A stretch of 64,000 nucleotides of DNA from Methylocaldum sp002005105 (GTDB lineage: Bacteria > Pseudomonadota > Gammaproteobacteria > Methylococcales > Methylococcaceae). The position numbers were made by a program, and so were the translations under genes. The notes beneath the pieces were generated by a model. The model saw nothing but the letters and a program-made list of their open reading frames with translations. It was not told the origin of the DNA and ran no database searches. This document shows, in pieces, positions 7,261 through 15,445 of the stretch (positions are counted from its first letter, which is position 1; every line of letters starts with the position of its first letter). The stretch lies in the NCBI RefSeq assembly GCF_051027545.1, contig NZ_CP194902.1:868001-932000 (forward strand). Direction: 5' to 3'.

Positions 7261-8700
7261 ATGAGCGTCTCCTTTCCGCCCCGCTCGCTTGCCGTCCGGC
7301 TGTTTCTTCTGCTGCTCGCCGGGGTGCTGATGGCGGTCTTCGTTACCGTGAGCCTGGCATTGCGGGAGCGCAGCCACATCGTGCACAGCTTTCGGGAACA
7401 AAGCGCGGCCGATCGCATCGCCGATATCCTCCATCTGCTCGCTTCCCTGCCGCCGGAACAGCGCCTCGCCGCAGTCCAGGCCTTGCCGTCCGGGCAATGG
7501 CGCATCGAACCTGCGGACGGAACGGCGGAGCCGACGCCACCTCTGCCGTTCAATCGCAACCGGTCATCCGGGGAAGGGGCATCCAGGCACTCCCTGGATG
7601 CCCGTTTGCGATTGGAGCACCCGGATGACCCTTCATTCACCGCCGCTCTCAGCGAAGCAGCCGGACCATCGATTGCGGTGGAAGCAGCATGGCGAACCCG
7701 AAACTCTGACTGCCGGGACCAACCGGCCGATTGCCAGCCGTCCCGGACCGTCGGTGCACAGGTCCGGTTTGCCGACGGACAACGGGTTCTGATCGAAGCG
7801 CGCCGCGAACTCCCGCCGCCACGACAACCGAGGGCCGAGGGATTCGTCACGAGCCTTTCGATTTTGGCGGGTTTTTTGGCGATCGTGGCCTGGTTCGCCG
7901 TCCGCCTGGTCCTACAACCCTTGCGGCGCCTGGTTCAAGCCGCCGAGTCGTTCGGCCGCGATCCGGAACATTCCTCCATGGACGAATCGGGACCTGTCGA
8001 AGTCAGGCAAGCCGCCCGGACCTTCAACCGGATGCGGGAACGCTTGCGCTCCCATATCGAAGAGCGAACCCGCATCCTCGCCGCTATCACCCACGACTTG
8101 AAGACGCCGCTCACCCGATTGCGCCTGCGGCTGGAGCAGTGCCGGGACGAGCCGCTTCGCGCCCGGCTGGCGGAGGACGTGGCGGCCATGCAGGCGCTGG
8201 TCGACGAGGGGCTGGACCTGGCGCGCAGCCTGGACTCGGAGCCGCCGCAGCAAACGATCGATCTCGGCGCCCTGCTGCAAAGCCTCTGCGACGATACCGT
8301 CGATGCTGGCGGCAAGGCTCGCTTCGAAGGACCGGACGGCGCGCTGATCTCGGGCCGGCCGGAAGCCCTGCGGCGCAGCTTTCTCAACCTGATCGACAAC
8401 GCGGTGAAATACGGTGGGGAGGCCGATGTAAGCCTGGAACGCTCCGGCGACCACTGGCTGATAAGGGTGCGGGACTCCGGCCCCGGCATCCCGGAAGAGT
8501 ATTTGGGCGAAGTGATGCAGCCGTTTTTCCGCCTGGAAACCTCGCGCTCGCGGGAAACCGGCGGCACCGGCCTGGGTCTGCCGATCGCCGCCAACCTGCT
8601 CGGCGCTCAGGGCGGAACGCTGAGCCTCCACAACCGCCCGCAAGGCGGCCTCGAAGCGCGGGTGCGCTTGCCGGTGTTTCGAAGCCGGCCAAGGACTTGA
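7261..8700 (+). CDS. Sensor histidine kinase (EnvZ/CpxA-like)
   Basis: A 479-residue membrane kinase. The ATG at 7261 gives a normal N-terminus; the open frame upstream to 7084 runs through the inserted element. Transmembrane helix 1 is at about residues 12-32, a periplasmic sensor region follows, and helix 2 is near 197-220. Then come HAMP, the dimerisation helix with His278 (AAITHDLKTPLTRLR), and the ATPase domain with N-box LNLIDNAVKYGG, RDSGPGIP and GGTGLGLPI. It is the partner of the preceding regulator. The periplasmic part is unusually rich in short charged stretches (residues 95-140), one of which could be a repeat-derived insertion. Confidence 0.92.
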   Translation: MSVSFPPRSLAVRLFLLLLAGVLMAVFVTVSLALRERSHIVHSFREQSAADRIADILHLLASLPPEQRLAAVQALPSGQWRIEPADGTAEPTPPLPFNRNRSSGEGASRHSLDARLRLEHPDDPSFTAALSEAAGPSIAVEAAWRTRNSDCRDQPADCQPSRTVGAQVRFADGQRVLIEARRELPPPRQPRAEGFVTSLSILAGFLAIVAWFAVRLVLQPLRRLVQAAESFGRDPEHSSMDESGPVEVRQAARTFNRMRERLRSHIEERTRILAAITHDLKTPLTRLRLRLEQCRDEPLRARLAEDVAAMQALVDEGLDLARSLDSEPPQQTIDLGALLQSLCDDTVDAGGKARFEGPDGALISGRPEALRRSFLNLIDNAVKYGGEADVSLERSGDHWLIRVRDSGPGIPEEYLGEVMQPFFRLETSRSRETGGTGLGLPIAANLLGAQGGTLSLHNRPQGGLEARVRLPVFRSRPRT

Positions 8701-8737
8701 CCCATTTGTCGGCAAGGGATTGTCGACCTACGACTTC

Positions 8738-8910
8738 GTAGGGCGGGTTAGGCGCACATCGGTACGGCGCGGCCGTTGATCGCTGCGCTAAGCGTGCACC
8801 GTAACCCGCCGAAACGCGCGGTGCCTTGCCGTTCGCTTCGGCGGGTTACGGTGCACGCCAGACTCATTGAGCTACGAGAGGGTCGTGGGGGCGCACCTAA
8901 CCCGCCCTAC
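8738..8910. repeat. 173-bp inverted-repeat element of the GGCGGGTTA family
   Basis: Outer arms GTAGGGCGGGTTAGGCGC (8738-8754) and GCGCACCTAACCCGCCCTAC (8891-8910) are nearly complementary. A second, inner pair of GTGCACCGTAACCCGCC and GGCGGGTTACGGTGCAC faces the same way. It fills the gap between the kinase gene and the convergent methyltransferase gene. Similar units lie at 5611-5643 and 23440-23656. No coding capacity. Confidence 0.75.
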
Positions 8911-8913
8911 CAA

Positions 8914-9828
8914 TCACTTTTTTGCCCGGAAAATGCAATAGCGGACCATCTTGTCGCGGAACACCTTGTACTGGGCGAGCGCGACCTTGAAATTCGCGGT
9001 CTGTGCCTTGCTGCGGAGTCCCAGCCATTGCATGGTCAACTGCATCGGATAGGTCCACAGGGCAGTCAGGTACATTCTGCGGGACGAGGGCATGGTTTCG
9101 GCCGTGGCCTCGGTGATGTGCACGTCGCGGAAGCCGCATTCCTCCATGCCGGCCTGGAACTCCTCGACGCTGGCGAGGTTCGGCACGGCCCACCCGTTCA
9201 GGCAATCCATGACCGCCTGCCATTCCTCTTCGTTGAATTCCCGGCGCGTGGCATAGCCGTCGCAGGCGATCAGCGTGCCGCCCTTGCGCAGCAGGCGGTA
9301 GGCTTCCCGGAAGAAATCCCGCTTGTCGGTCGCATAGCAACTGCTTTCGACCGCCCAAACCACGTCGAAGGATTCGTCCGGGAACGGCGTCTTGCAGAAA
9401 TCCGCCTGCTGAAAATCAACTTTATCGGACACCCCGTGGCGCTCGGCGTTCCGCTTGGCGTGCTCGACCTGCCGGGCACTGACCGTGACGCCGGTGGCGC
9501 GGCAGCCGATATGCTTCGCCAGCCAGATCGAGCTGCCGCCGATGCCGCAGCCCGCATCCAGGACATGGTCTTCCGGCTTGATGCCGGCGATTTCGGCGAG
9601 TATGCGATTCTTGTTCAGCAAGGCCTGGCTGTGGGTCTTGGTATTCTCGTCCCAATAACCGTAATGCAAGGCTAGATTCTCGTTGTCGAACCACGCCGTC
9701 CGGTAATCCCAATAACAGTCGTCGTAATGCTTCGCGGTGTCTACGCGAATGTCTTCCTCGGAAAACTCGGCGCCGTGGCGCAGGCTATCGTTGCGGTAAT
9801 CTTTGTTCGGTTCGAGATAGTACGACAT
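8914..9828 (-). CDS. SAM-dependent methyltransferase, tocopherol-methyltransferase-like
   Basis: A 304-residue enzyme. I chose the ATG at 9828 (MSYYLEPNKDYRNDS). A much longer same-strand frame runs to 10608, but it overlaps the next methyltransferase gene and shows no family features. The pattern HYDDCYWDYRTAW, then the SAM motif LDAGCGIGG at residues 90-98, and WAVESSCYATDKRDFF resemble the gamma-tocopherol/sarcosine-dimethylglycine methyltransferase group of small-molecule and lipid methyltransferases. It lies downstream of a second methyltransferase and a CDP-alcohol phosphatidyltransferase on the same strand. A lipid head group or quinone-like acceptor is possible but unproven. Confidence 0.82.
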   Translation of the reverse strand: MSYYLEPNKDYRNDSLRHGAEFSEEDIRVDTAKHYDDCYWDYRTAWFDNENLALHYGYWDENTKTHSQALLNKNRILAEIAGIKPEDHVLDAGCGIGGSSIWLAKHIGCRATGVTVSARQVEHAKRNAERHGVSDKVDFQQADFCKTPFPDESFDVVWAVESSCYATDKRDFFREAYRLLRKGGTLIACDGYATRREFNEEEWQAVMDCLNGWAVPNLASVEEFQAGMEECGFRDVHITEATAETMPSSRRMYLTALWTYPMQLTMQWLGLRSKAQTANFKVALAQYKVFRDKMVRYCIFRAKK

Positions 9829-9938
9829 CGGTCTTTTATAGTTGTCAGTCAAAAACGGAAAATCGGTTCGGATGTCCGGCACGTTCGGTTGGCGCGCCGG
9901 CCGGGAAGCGGGCGTAATGATAACCCGAAGGATACGGA

Positions 9939-10688
9939 TCAGCCGCGTCTTGCCGCACGGCAATAGAGTCCGCCGCGAAAGGACGGGACGCGCAACAGAC
10001 GTCCGACGCCGTCCAGCAGCGTCAGAATCCGGGCAAGATAGGGCGGCATGTCGCCGCGCGGGATGAAGGTCCAGGAGCCGATGCGCTCGACCTCGAATCC
10101 GGCGGTTTCCAATAAATCGGTCAATTTTTTCTTCCCGAGAAAACGGTCCGTGCTCAGATGCTTGGTGCTGAGCCTCAGCCAAGGCGCAATTCGGGTGTAC
10201 CAGACATATTCCGCGTTCGGCGTGAGACAGACGAAGACGCCGCCCGGCTTTAGAACGCGGCAAGCCTCGCGTAGCGCCTGCCGCTGATCGAGCATGTGCT
10301 CCAAGGCGCCGACGCACAGCACCGCATCCGCTTCGGCATCGCCCACCGAGCTCAAGCTTTCGGCGGGCGCCACGCTCAGACGGATGCGCTCGCCATGCGG
10401 GTGTCCAAGACGAAGATGCTCTGCCTGCTCGATCATGCTGGGCGAAAGATCGGTGCCGTGCACGCGCTCGAATCGGGCGGCCAGGGGAAAAAGATGCATC
10501 CCGGTGCCGCAGCCGATTTCGACCAGTGAACCGTGACCGGCGCGTTCCAGCAGGCGATCTATTATGCCGAGCCGGTAGCGCAAAAGCTTTTCCGCCTTGC
10601 CGTGGCAATCGCGGTAAACCGGCGCCAGACGGTCGAAAAACGCCCGAACGTCGTCCAAGCCTTTTATCGGCGTAGTGCGAAGACTCAT
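9939..10688 (-). CDS. Class I SAM-dependent methyltransferase (UbiG-like)
   Basis: A 249-residue methyltransferase with motif I LVEIGCGTGMH at residues 55-65, acidic strand end GTDLSPSM, and VLCVGALEHMLDQRQALREA leading to VLKPGGVFVCLTP, the standard class I layout. The C-terminal part has a basic LGKKKLTDLLETAGF segment and no signal or membrane helix. The gene starts 4 bases after the CDP-alcohol phosphatidyltransferase stop, so the two are cotranscribed and probably act in one lipid or glycolipid pathway. The acceptor cannot be read from the sequence. Confidence 0.82.
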   Translation of the reverse strand: MSLRTTPIKGLDDVRAFFDRLAPVYRDCHGKAEKLLRYRLGIIDRLLERAGHGSLVEIGCGTGMHLFPLAARFERVHGTDLSPSMIEQAEHLRLGHPHGERIRLSVAPAESLSSVGDAEADAVLCVGALEHMLDQRQALREACRVLKPGGVFVCLTPNAEYVWYTRIAPWLRLSTKHLSTDRFLGKKKLTDLLETAGFEVERIGSWTFIPRGDMPPYLARILTLLDGVGRLLRVPSFRGGLYCRAARRG

Positions 10689-10692
10689 GGCA

Positions 10693-11382
10693 TCATGCCG
10701 GGCGTTGCGGCCGATAGAGCTGAAACAGGGAGTACAGAAACGAGGCGCATAGCGCGAACGTCGCCGCCACGGCGAAACCCGTACAGTGGAGCTCGACCGG
10801 CAGCAGGCACAGAACGAATACGACGATGGCGATCACCGAGACGGAGCGGGTGAACCAGTTGCCCGCCGCGACGCGCCGGGGCGGCCCCGCCAGTTTGACG
10901 AACAGCACGAACAGATAGCGCAACAAGCCGGGAAACAGAATCCAAATGCAGACATGGCCGCGGTTATAAAGAAGCAGGCATAGAGTTAGAAAAAAGAACG
11001 CATCCACTTCCTTGTCGAAGCAATCGCCGAAGGCCGAGGTCAGGCCGCGGCGTCTCGCCAGCCAGCCGTCCCAGTGGTCGGCGTATAAAATGGTCAGGGC
11101 GAAGGACGCTAGAAACCAGCCGTTCGATAGCGGAAAAAGCAGCAGAAAGAGCGTTGCCATCAAACGGATCAAGGTAATCGCGTTAGCCGCCCCGAACGCC
11201 CCGGAAGGCGTCCATTCCCGCCGGAACTGATGGATCAGGGCAAGAAAAGATGCAGCGGCCATCGCTGCGAGAAACTCCGGCGGGGACTTAAACCACAGAC
11301 CTCCGATCGCGAGCCCCATCAGCATCGCATGGCGTTCGCTCCATTCGACCAATCGGGATTCAAGAGATAGCTTATGACTCAT
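10693..11382 (-). CDS. CDP-alcohol phosphatidyltransferase family membrane protein
   Basis: A 229-residue integral membrane enzyme. The catalytic signature DGxxARx8GxxxDxxxD is complete: DGWLAR, eight residues, then GDCFDKEVD. The family joins a CDP-activated alcohol head group (diacylglycerol, choline, inositol and others) to a second alcohol. About six transmembrane helices are visible, the last two after the motif. I chose the ATG at 11382 (MSHKLS); an ATG at 11421 gives 13 more residues but overlaps the start of the divergent glycosyltransferase. The neighbours suggest synthesis of a modified phospholipid or glycan, product unknown. Confidence 0.82.
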   Translation of the reverse strand: MSHKLSLESRLVEWSERHAMLMGLAIGGLWFKSPPEFLAAMAAASFLALIHQFRREWTPSGAFGAANAITLIRLMATLFLLLFPLSNGWFLASFALTILYADHWDGWLARRRGLTSAFGDCFDKEVDAFFFLTLCLLLYNRGHVCIWILFPGLLRYLFVLFVKLAGPPRRVAAGNWFTRSVSVIAIVVFVLCLLPVELHCTGFAVAATFALCASFLYSLFQLYRPQRPA

Positions 11383-11404
11383 TCTGGTTATTTCGGTTGA
11401 TACG

Positions 11405-12655
11405 ATGAGACTCGTGTTCATTCATCCGCCGCTCGATGCCTGCCCTTCCGGCGGCAATGTCTTCAACCGCCAAATCATCCGCCAGGCGCGAGAAACAAGC
11501 TTTCCGCTCGAAGCCGCGGAAGTCCCGCCGGACGGCGCGATTCCCTATTTGCCGCGCAACGCGATTATTCTATGGGACAGCCTGCTTCTGGAAGACTTGT
11601 CGAATTATCCGCTAGAGCAATTTCCGATTCGGTGTCAGAGCGCCCGACAGGTAGGTCGGCAATCCCTTGCCGACTTATCGGCTCGGCAAAGGACTTCGTC
11701 GGAAGGGGCGTCCTGGCGCTCCCAGGACGGCCGTTTGCGATTGGGAAGGGATTGCCGACCTACGTTCTTCCCGCCCGACACGAAGCCGTACACCGGGATG
11801 AAAAACGCTCTAGCCGGGGATGAAGCAGTGCACGGGCTCTTGGTGCATTATGTCCCCTTTCTGAACCCGCTGCTCGACGCGGACCGGCGGAAAGAAGAGG
11901 AAGATCGGTTCGAGCGGGCGGCGGAGCGCGTCCGGTTCTTCATCGCGACCGGATTATCGATTCGATGCCTCCTCGAACGGCGCTACCCCGGTAAGCCGGC
12001 TTTCCTATGCGAACCCGGAGTCGATGCCGCGTTTCTTGCCGCGAGACAAGCATCGGGCAAGCGGTCAACGGACCAGCCGGTTCAAATCGCGACCGTCGCC
12101 AACCTGCTTCCCGCAAAAGGGCTGACTGAACTGCTCGAAATCCTGGCCGGACTCAGATATTGCGACTGGGCTTGGCACGTTGCGGGCTACGACCGAATCG
12201 ACCCGAACTATGCCGGGCGCTTCCGCTCACGCGTCGCGGATCTCGGACTGCAAACCCGGATTTTCCTTCACGGCGTTCTGGATACGCCGGAACTGGCGCG
12301 GTTTCTCGGCGGAATGGATGTTTTCGCCTTCGCCAGCCGATTCGAAGCGTACGGCATGGCTTTGGCGGAAGCGGCGGCCGTTGGCCTGCCCATCGTGACC
12401 ACGGAGGTCGGCGAAGCATCGCGCATCGTGCGGCACGGAGAGACCGGCTTCGTTGTACCCCTCGCGGACCGCGAGGCTTTTCGGAATGGCCTGGAGCGAC
12501 TGCTGTCGGACCGCGACTTGCGACGCCGTTACCGCTCACGGCTGCTGCGGAATACGCCCCGTACCTGGGACGCCGCTTTCGTTGACTTCCGGAATGCCGT
12601 CGAGGCTGTTGCACTCCGATCGCGTGGTAGAACAGCCTATGTCCAAGAAATCTAA
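11405..12655 (+). CDS. GT4-family glycosyltransferase with in-frame repeat insertion
   Basis: A 416-residue protein. The C-terminal half is a retaining GT4 glycosyltransferase: VATVANLLPAKGLTELLEIL, GVLDTPELARFLGGMD, the EAYGMALAE (EX7E) nucleotide-sugar site, and HGETGFVVP. The acceptor half (MRLVFIHPPLDACPSGGN) is interrupted at about residues 70-136 by sequence encoded by a TA-flanked repeat (11613-11812). Removing 198 bp would leave a 350-residue protein with continuous reading NYPLAGDEAVHG. The stop TAA is made by the left end of the IS630 element; without the insertions it would be TAG at the same place. Whether the enzyme still works is uncertain. Confidence 0.82.
   Translation: MRLVFIHPPLDACPSGGNVFNRQIIRQARETSFPLEAAEVPPDGAIPYLPRNAIILWDSLLLEDLSNYPLEQFPIRCQSARQVGRQSLADLSARQRTSSEGASWRSQDGRLRLGRDCRPTFFPPDTKPYTGMKNALAGDEAVHGLLVHYVPFLNPLLDADRRKEEEDRFERAAERVRFFIATGLSIRCLLERRYPGKPAFLCEPGVDAAFLAARQASGKRSTDQPVQIATVANLLPAKGLTELLEILAGLRYCDWAWHVAGYDRIDPNYAGRFRSRVADLGLQTRIFLHGVLDTPELARFLGGMDVFAFASRFEAYGMALAEAAAVGLPIVTTEVGEASRIVRHGETGFVVPLADREAFRNGLERLLSDRDLRRRYRSRLLRNTPRTWDAAFVDFRNAVEAVALRSRGRTAYVQEI
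11613..11812. repeat. TA-flanked MITE-like repeat inside glycosyltransferase gene
   Basis: The repeat runs from TAGAGCAATTTCCGATTCGG to GAAAAACGCTCTA, so its termini are inverted (TAGAGC and GCTCTA) with TA at both borders. Its first 60 bases match the complement of 23840-23905, and its right part matches 15390-15420. The distance from TA to TA is 198 bp, a multiple of three, and the repeat has no stop codon in the gene's frame. Confidence 0.78.
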
Positions 12656-13763
12656 GTACATCCCATAAAGTTCTGCGGAAAGGGCGTACACTGGAGGCAT
12701 GAAAGCCATCCTGATCCCCCCGTTGGGCAAAGCGCAACAGAGTGAGTTAGACACCCTGTATCGAAAGACCAAGGACCCACGACTCCGAACTCGTGCCCAG
12801 ATGGTCTTGCTCTCGGCCGAGCGGGGTCTCAAAGCGCTGGAGATCGCGGGGATCGTGCGGGAGAGCGAGGACACCGTGGTGCGGTGGCTGAAACGGTATC
12901 AGAGCGAAGGCGTGGACGGGCTGAAAGATGCGCCGCGAGCGGGACGGCAAGCCAAAGTGACGGCGGCGTATCGGGCCGCCCTGGTGGCGGCGGTACGGCG
13001 CCGTCCGCGCAGTTTGGACCTGCCGTTTTCCATATGGACCCTGCAACGGCTGGTGGATTACCTGGCCGAGCAAACCGGGATTCGCATCGCTCTGGAAACC
13101 CTGCGCCAAACCTTGAAGCGCGAAGGGATTGTGCTCAGTCGTCCGCAGCATAAGATCAGCAGCCCTGATCCAGACTATGCGGTGAAAAAAAAGCGGTCGA
13201 AGACACCCGCGATCACTTGAAACCGGGCGATGTGTTTTACTACGCCGACGAGTTTAACCTCAGTTGGCTGCCTACCTTGACGGCGTTGTGGAGCCCGGTA
13301 GGCCAGCAAATTATGATTCCGACCCCAGGTCAGCCTAAGAAGCGCTATGGGTTGGGAGCGGTGAATTACCATACCGGTGAAACCGTGGTCTTATTCAAAC
13401 GACACAAGCGCCGTCGGGAGGTGGCCGAACTGCTGCAAGCCATAGTGGACCAGCATCCCACGGGGACGATTTACGTCGCGTGGGACAATGCCGACACGCA
13501 TCAAGACGACGAGATCGAAGCGGTCGTGCGCGGAGCCGCCGGGCGACTGGTCCTGCTGTACTTGCCGACCTATAGCCCTTGGCTCAACCCGATCGAGATG
13601 CTGTGGCGCCATTTCCGCCGCGAAGTGACCCATTGCGAACTCTTCGAGACGGTAGCCGCCTTGCTCCAAGCCGCCCGCGAGTTCTTCGACCGTCACAACC
13701 GCTCTCCACAGCTGGTGCTCTCGATTATCGGTTCCTATGCCGTAAAAGTTTCATGAATGTACT
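12655..13763 (+). mobile_element. IS630-family insertion sequence
   Basis: The ends are imperfect inverted repeats: AGTACATCCCATAAAGTTCT on the left and, read inward on the other strand, AGTACATTCATGAAACTTTT on the right. TA dinucleotides border it (12653-12654 and 13764-13765), as expected for IS630/Tc1 elements that duplicate a TA target. The transposase gene fills the element. The right TA is also the first base pair of the next repeat. Confidence 0.9.
12699..13756 (+). CDS. IS630-family transposase, two frames joined by frameshift
   Basis: Two overlapping frames make one product. The first (12699-13220) is the helix-turn-helix part (ALEIAGIVRESEDTVVRWLKRY, then a basic winged region). 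The second continues from the run of eight A at 13185-13192 in the -1 frame to 13756 and holds the DDE catalytic core: Asp in YYADEFNL, Asp in VAWDNADTHQ, and Glu in NPIEMLWRHF. The A-run is a classic slippery site, so programmed -1 frameshifting is likely, although a simple disabling frameshift would look the same. All three catalytic residues are intact. Confidence 0.9.
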
Positions 13764-14092
13764 TAGAGCATTTTCTAATCAGGTGTACGGCATTACTGAA
13801 TTTTCCCGTATGGCGCGCCCGAGCATCGTCGGCTGGAGCCGGAATCGCCCGTAGGGGCACGCGAAGGATCGCGTGCGGCGACAGAGGCACAAGGAAGTGC
13901 CTTCTGTCGCCCCCGGCTCCAGCCGGCGACGCGCAGGATCAGCGCGCCATCCGGGTGCCCTTTCTTTTGGTTACTTTTCTTTGGGCACGCAAAGAAAAGT
14001 AACTCGCCAGCGGGGCGAGACCCGCTTCAAACTGACTTGCTGCCGAAGGCAGCTTCCTTATTGGAGCGTACATCAGAGATGAAAACGCTCTA
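13764..14092. repeat. TA-flanked repeat adjoining the IS630 element
   Basis: Begins TAGAGCATTTTCTAATCAGG at the right border of the IS element and ends GAAAACGCTCTA at 14092, giving inverted termini of the same type as the repeat at 11613-11812. Inside are a hairpin of CGGCTGGAGCCGG type and an inverted repeat of GGTTACTTTTCTTTG with CAAAGAAAAGTAAC. No gene is visible in it. Confidence 0.72.
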
Positions 14093-14129
14093 GATTATCC
14101 ATTAAATGCATCGTTCAGGGGGGAGTGAT

Positions 14130-15326
14130 ATGCTTTGTTTTTCGTGGCCAGCCAGGCTGGGTCAGTATGCTCTGGTCGCCCTCGCAGTCGGAGGTCTTGC
14201 CGGTTGTCTGTCTCCGGTCACACTGAATCACGCGGTCATGGCCTACGACGAGGTCACAACCGATCTCCTCTCCCGGCAGTTGCTTTTGAATATCGCTCGG
14301 GCGCGCCATCATCATCCCATTCACTTTACCGGAGTCTCGAACATCGCGGCGACCTTCAATTTTCAGGTGAACGCCGGCGTTACTCCGGCCCTGACCGGCA
14401 ATAACGGCGGCTTGCTAATGCCCCTCTTCGGAGGCAGTGCCGCGGAAAATCCGACCATCAGCATCGTGCCGATCGAGGGTGAGGAATTCACCAGACGGCT
14501 GCTGACGCCCATCCAGGAAAACAAGCTGACGATGCCCCTGCGGCAAGGGACAGACATCGATCTCGTGCTGCGGCTCATCACGAGCGAATTCCGGATGTAT
14601 CGCCAAGGCGAGGTCGTTGCGTTTTACAACCGGCCGTCCGACCGGGGCTATGCGCCATTCCGACGCCTCGTTCTCCATCTGTCCTCGATTCAGGATCGCA
14701 ATGCGCTTTACGTAGAACCTTTACAGTTCAGACAAAGCTTTGAGTATCCGGCCGATCAGGTGACGCCGGAAGCGCTGACCGCGTTGCAGAAGGAGTTCGC
14801 GGTAGATTATGACGCCTCGAAACAGTTGTACCGTCTGTCGAAGCCGGTGACCGGACGGATCGTGATCACGAACTATGATCCTAATCTTCTTTCAAATGAC
14901 GAGCGCATTCGCCTCAACGAAGCGGCGGAGACCAGCGCGTCCGACGAACTGACCGTCGATATTCGCGCCGATTATCCCGGCGGCGAATATCCCATACAAG
15001 GGAAGTTCCGGTTGCGCAGTTTCCACAATGTCCTGAATTTCCTGGGACGCGGGATCGCGGACGAGCAGGAGTATGACGTGCCCAAGGACACTAGGACGCC
15101 GGAGGTAGCGGAGAACCCGGTCAGCGCCATGGGCGTGTTGGAGTCGGAGAGCGCGCCCTCGGGTGTGGATTTGGCGGTCAAATACCAGGGCCGCTATTAT
15201 GCCGTGCGTCCGGACCTGGGTTATCCCTGGAACCGGGAAGCTTTTCGCTTGCTGTCCCAATTGTTCCAAATGACGGTAACGGAACTGCCCCAATTCGGCG
15301 TACCCAGCATCACGATTGCCAAGTAA
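14130..15326 (+). CDS. Uncharacterised lipoprotein
   Basis: A 398-residue protein. I chose the second ATG (14130) because a strong GGGGGGAG precedes it; an ATG at 14106 adds eight residues. The signal peptide ends in GLAGC near residue 26, so it is a lipoprotein. The mature protein begins SPVTLNHAVMAYDEVTTDLLSRQLLLNIARARHHHP. A central part has repeated beta-like segments, and the end (SRPFRLLSQLFQMTV-like) is compact. I do not recognise a named family; the N-terminal segment is seen in gammaproteobacterial hypothetical lipoproteins. Repeats flank it on both sides, so it is probably transcribed alone. Confidence 0.75.
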   Translation: MLCFSWPARLGQYALVALAVGGLAGCLSPVTLNHAVMAYDEVTTDLLSRQLLLNIARARHHHPIHFTGVSNIAATFNFQVNAGVTPALTGNNGGLLMPLFGGSAAENPTISIVPIEGEEFTRRLLTPIQENKLTMPLRQGTDIDLVLRLITSEFRMYRQGEVVAFYNRPSDRGYAPFRRLVLHLSSIQDRNALYVEPLQFRQSFEYPADQVTPEALTALQKEFAVDYDASKQLYRLSKPVTGRIVITNYDPNLLSNDERIRLNEAAETSASDELTVDIRADYPGGEYPIQGKFRLRSFHNVLNFLGRGIADEQEYDVPKDTRTPEVAENPVSAMGVLESESAPSGVDLAVKYQGRYYAVRPDLGYPWNREAFRLLSQLFQMTVTELPQFGVPSITIAK

Positions 15327-15341
15327 TGTAGCTGGGTTGGC

Positions 15342-15445
15342 AAGGGGCTTTGTCGGAAGGGTCGCGACTAAAGCGACCGTTTGCGATTGGGAAGGGATTG
15401 CCGACCTACGAATTTCCCGATCATCACCGCCAAACTAACGCTCTA
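15342..15445. repeat. Partial copy of the TA-ended repeat
   Basis: Shares TTTGCGATTGGGAAGGGATT and the following GCCGACCTACG with the repeat in the glycosyltransferase gene, and ends AACGCTCTA at 15445. The left terminus has diverged or is lost. Its terminal TAG, read on the minus strand, is the stop codon of copB. Confidence 0.6.

Noticed and set aside
9829..10608. N-terminal extension making a 564-residue methyltransferase
   Set aside because: The extension overlaps a complete methyltransferase in another frame on the same strand and is Arg/Ala-rich without domain features; the start at 9828 gives a normal protein.
12655..14092. Integrated phage or larger mobile island around the IS630 element
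   Set aside because: No integrase, phage structural gene or att-site pair is seen; an IS and short repeats explain the structure.
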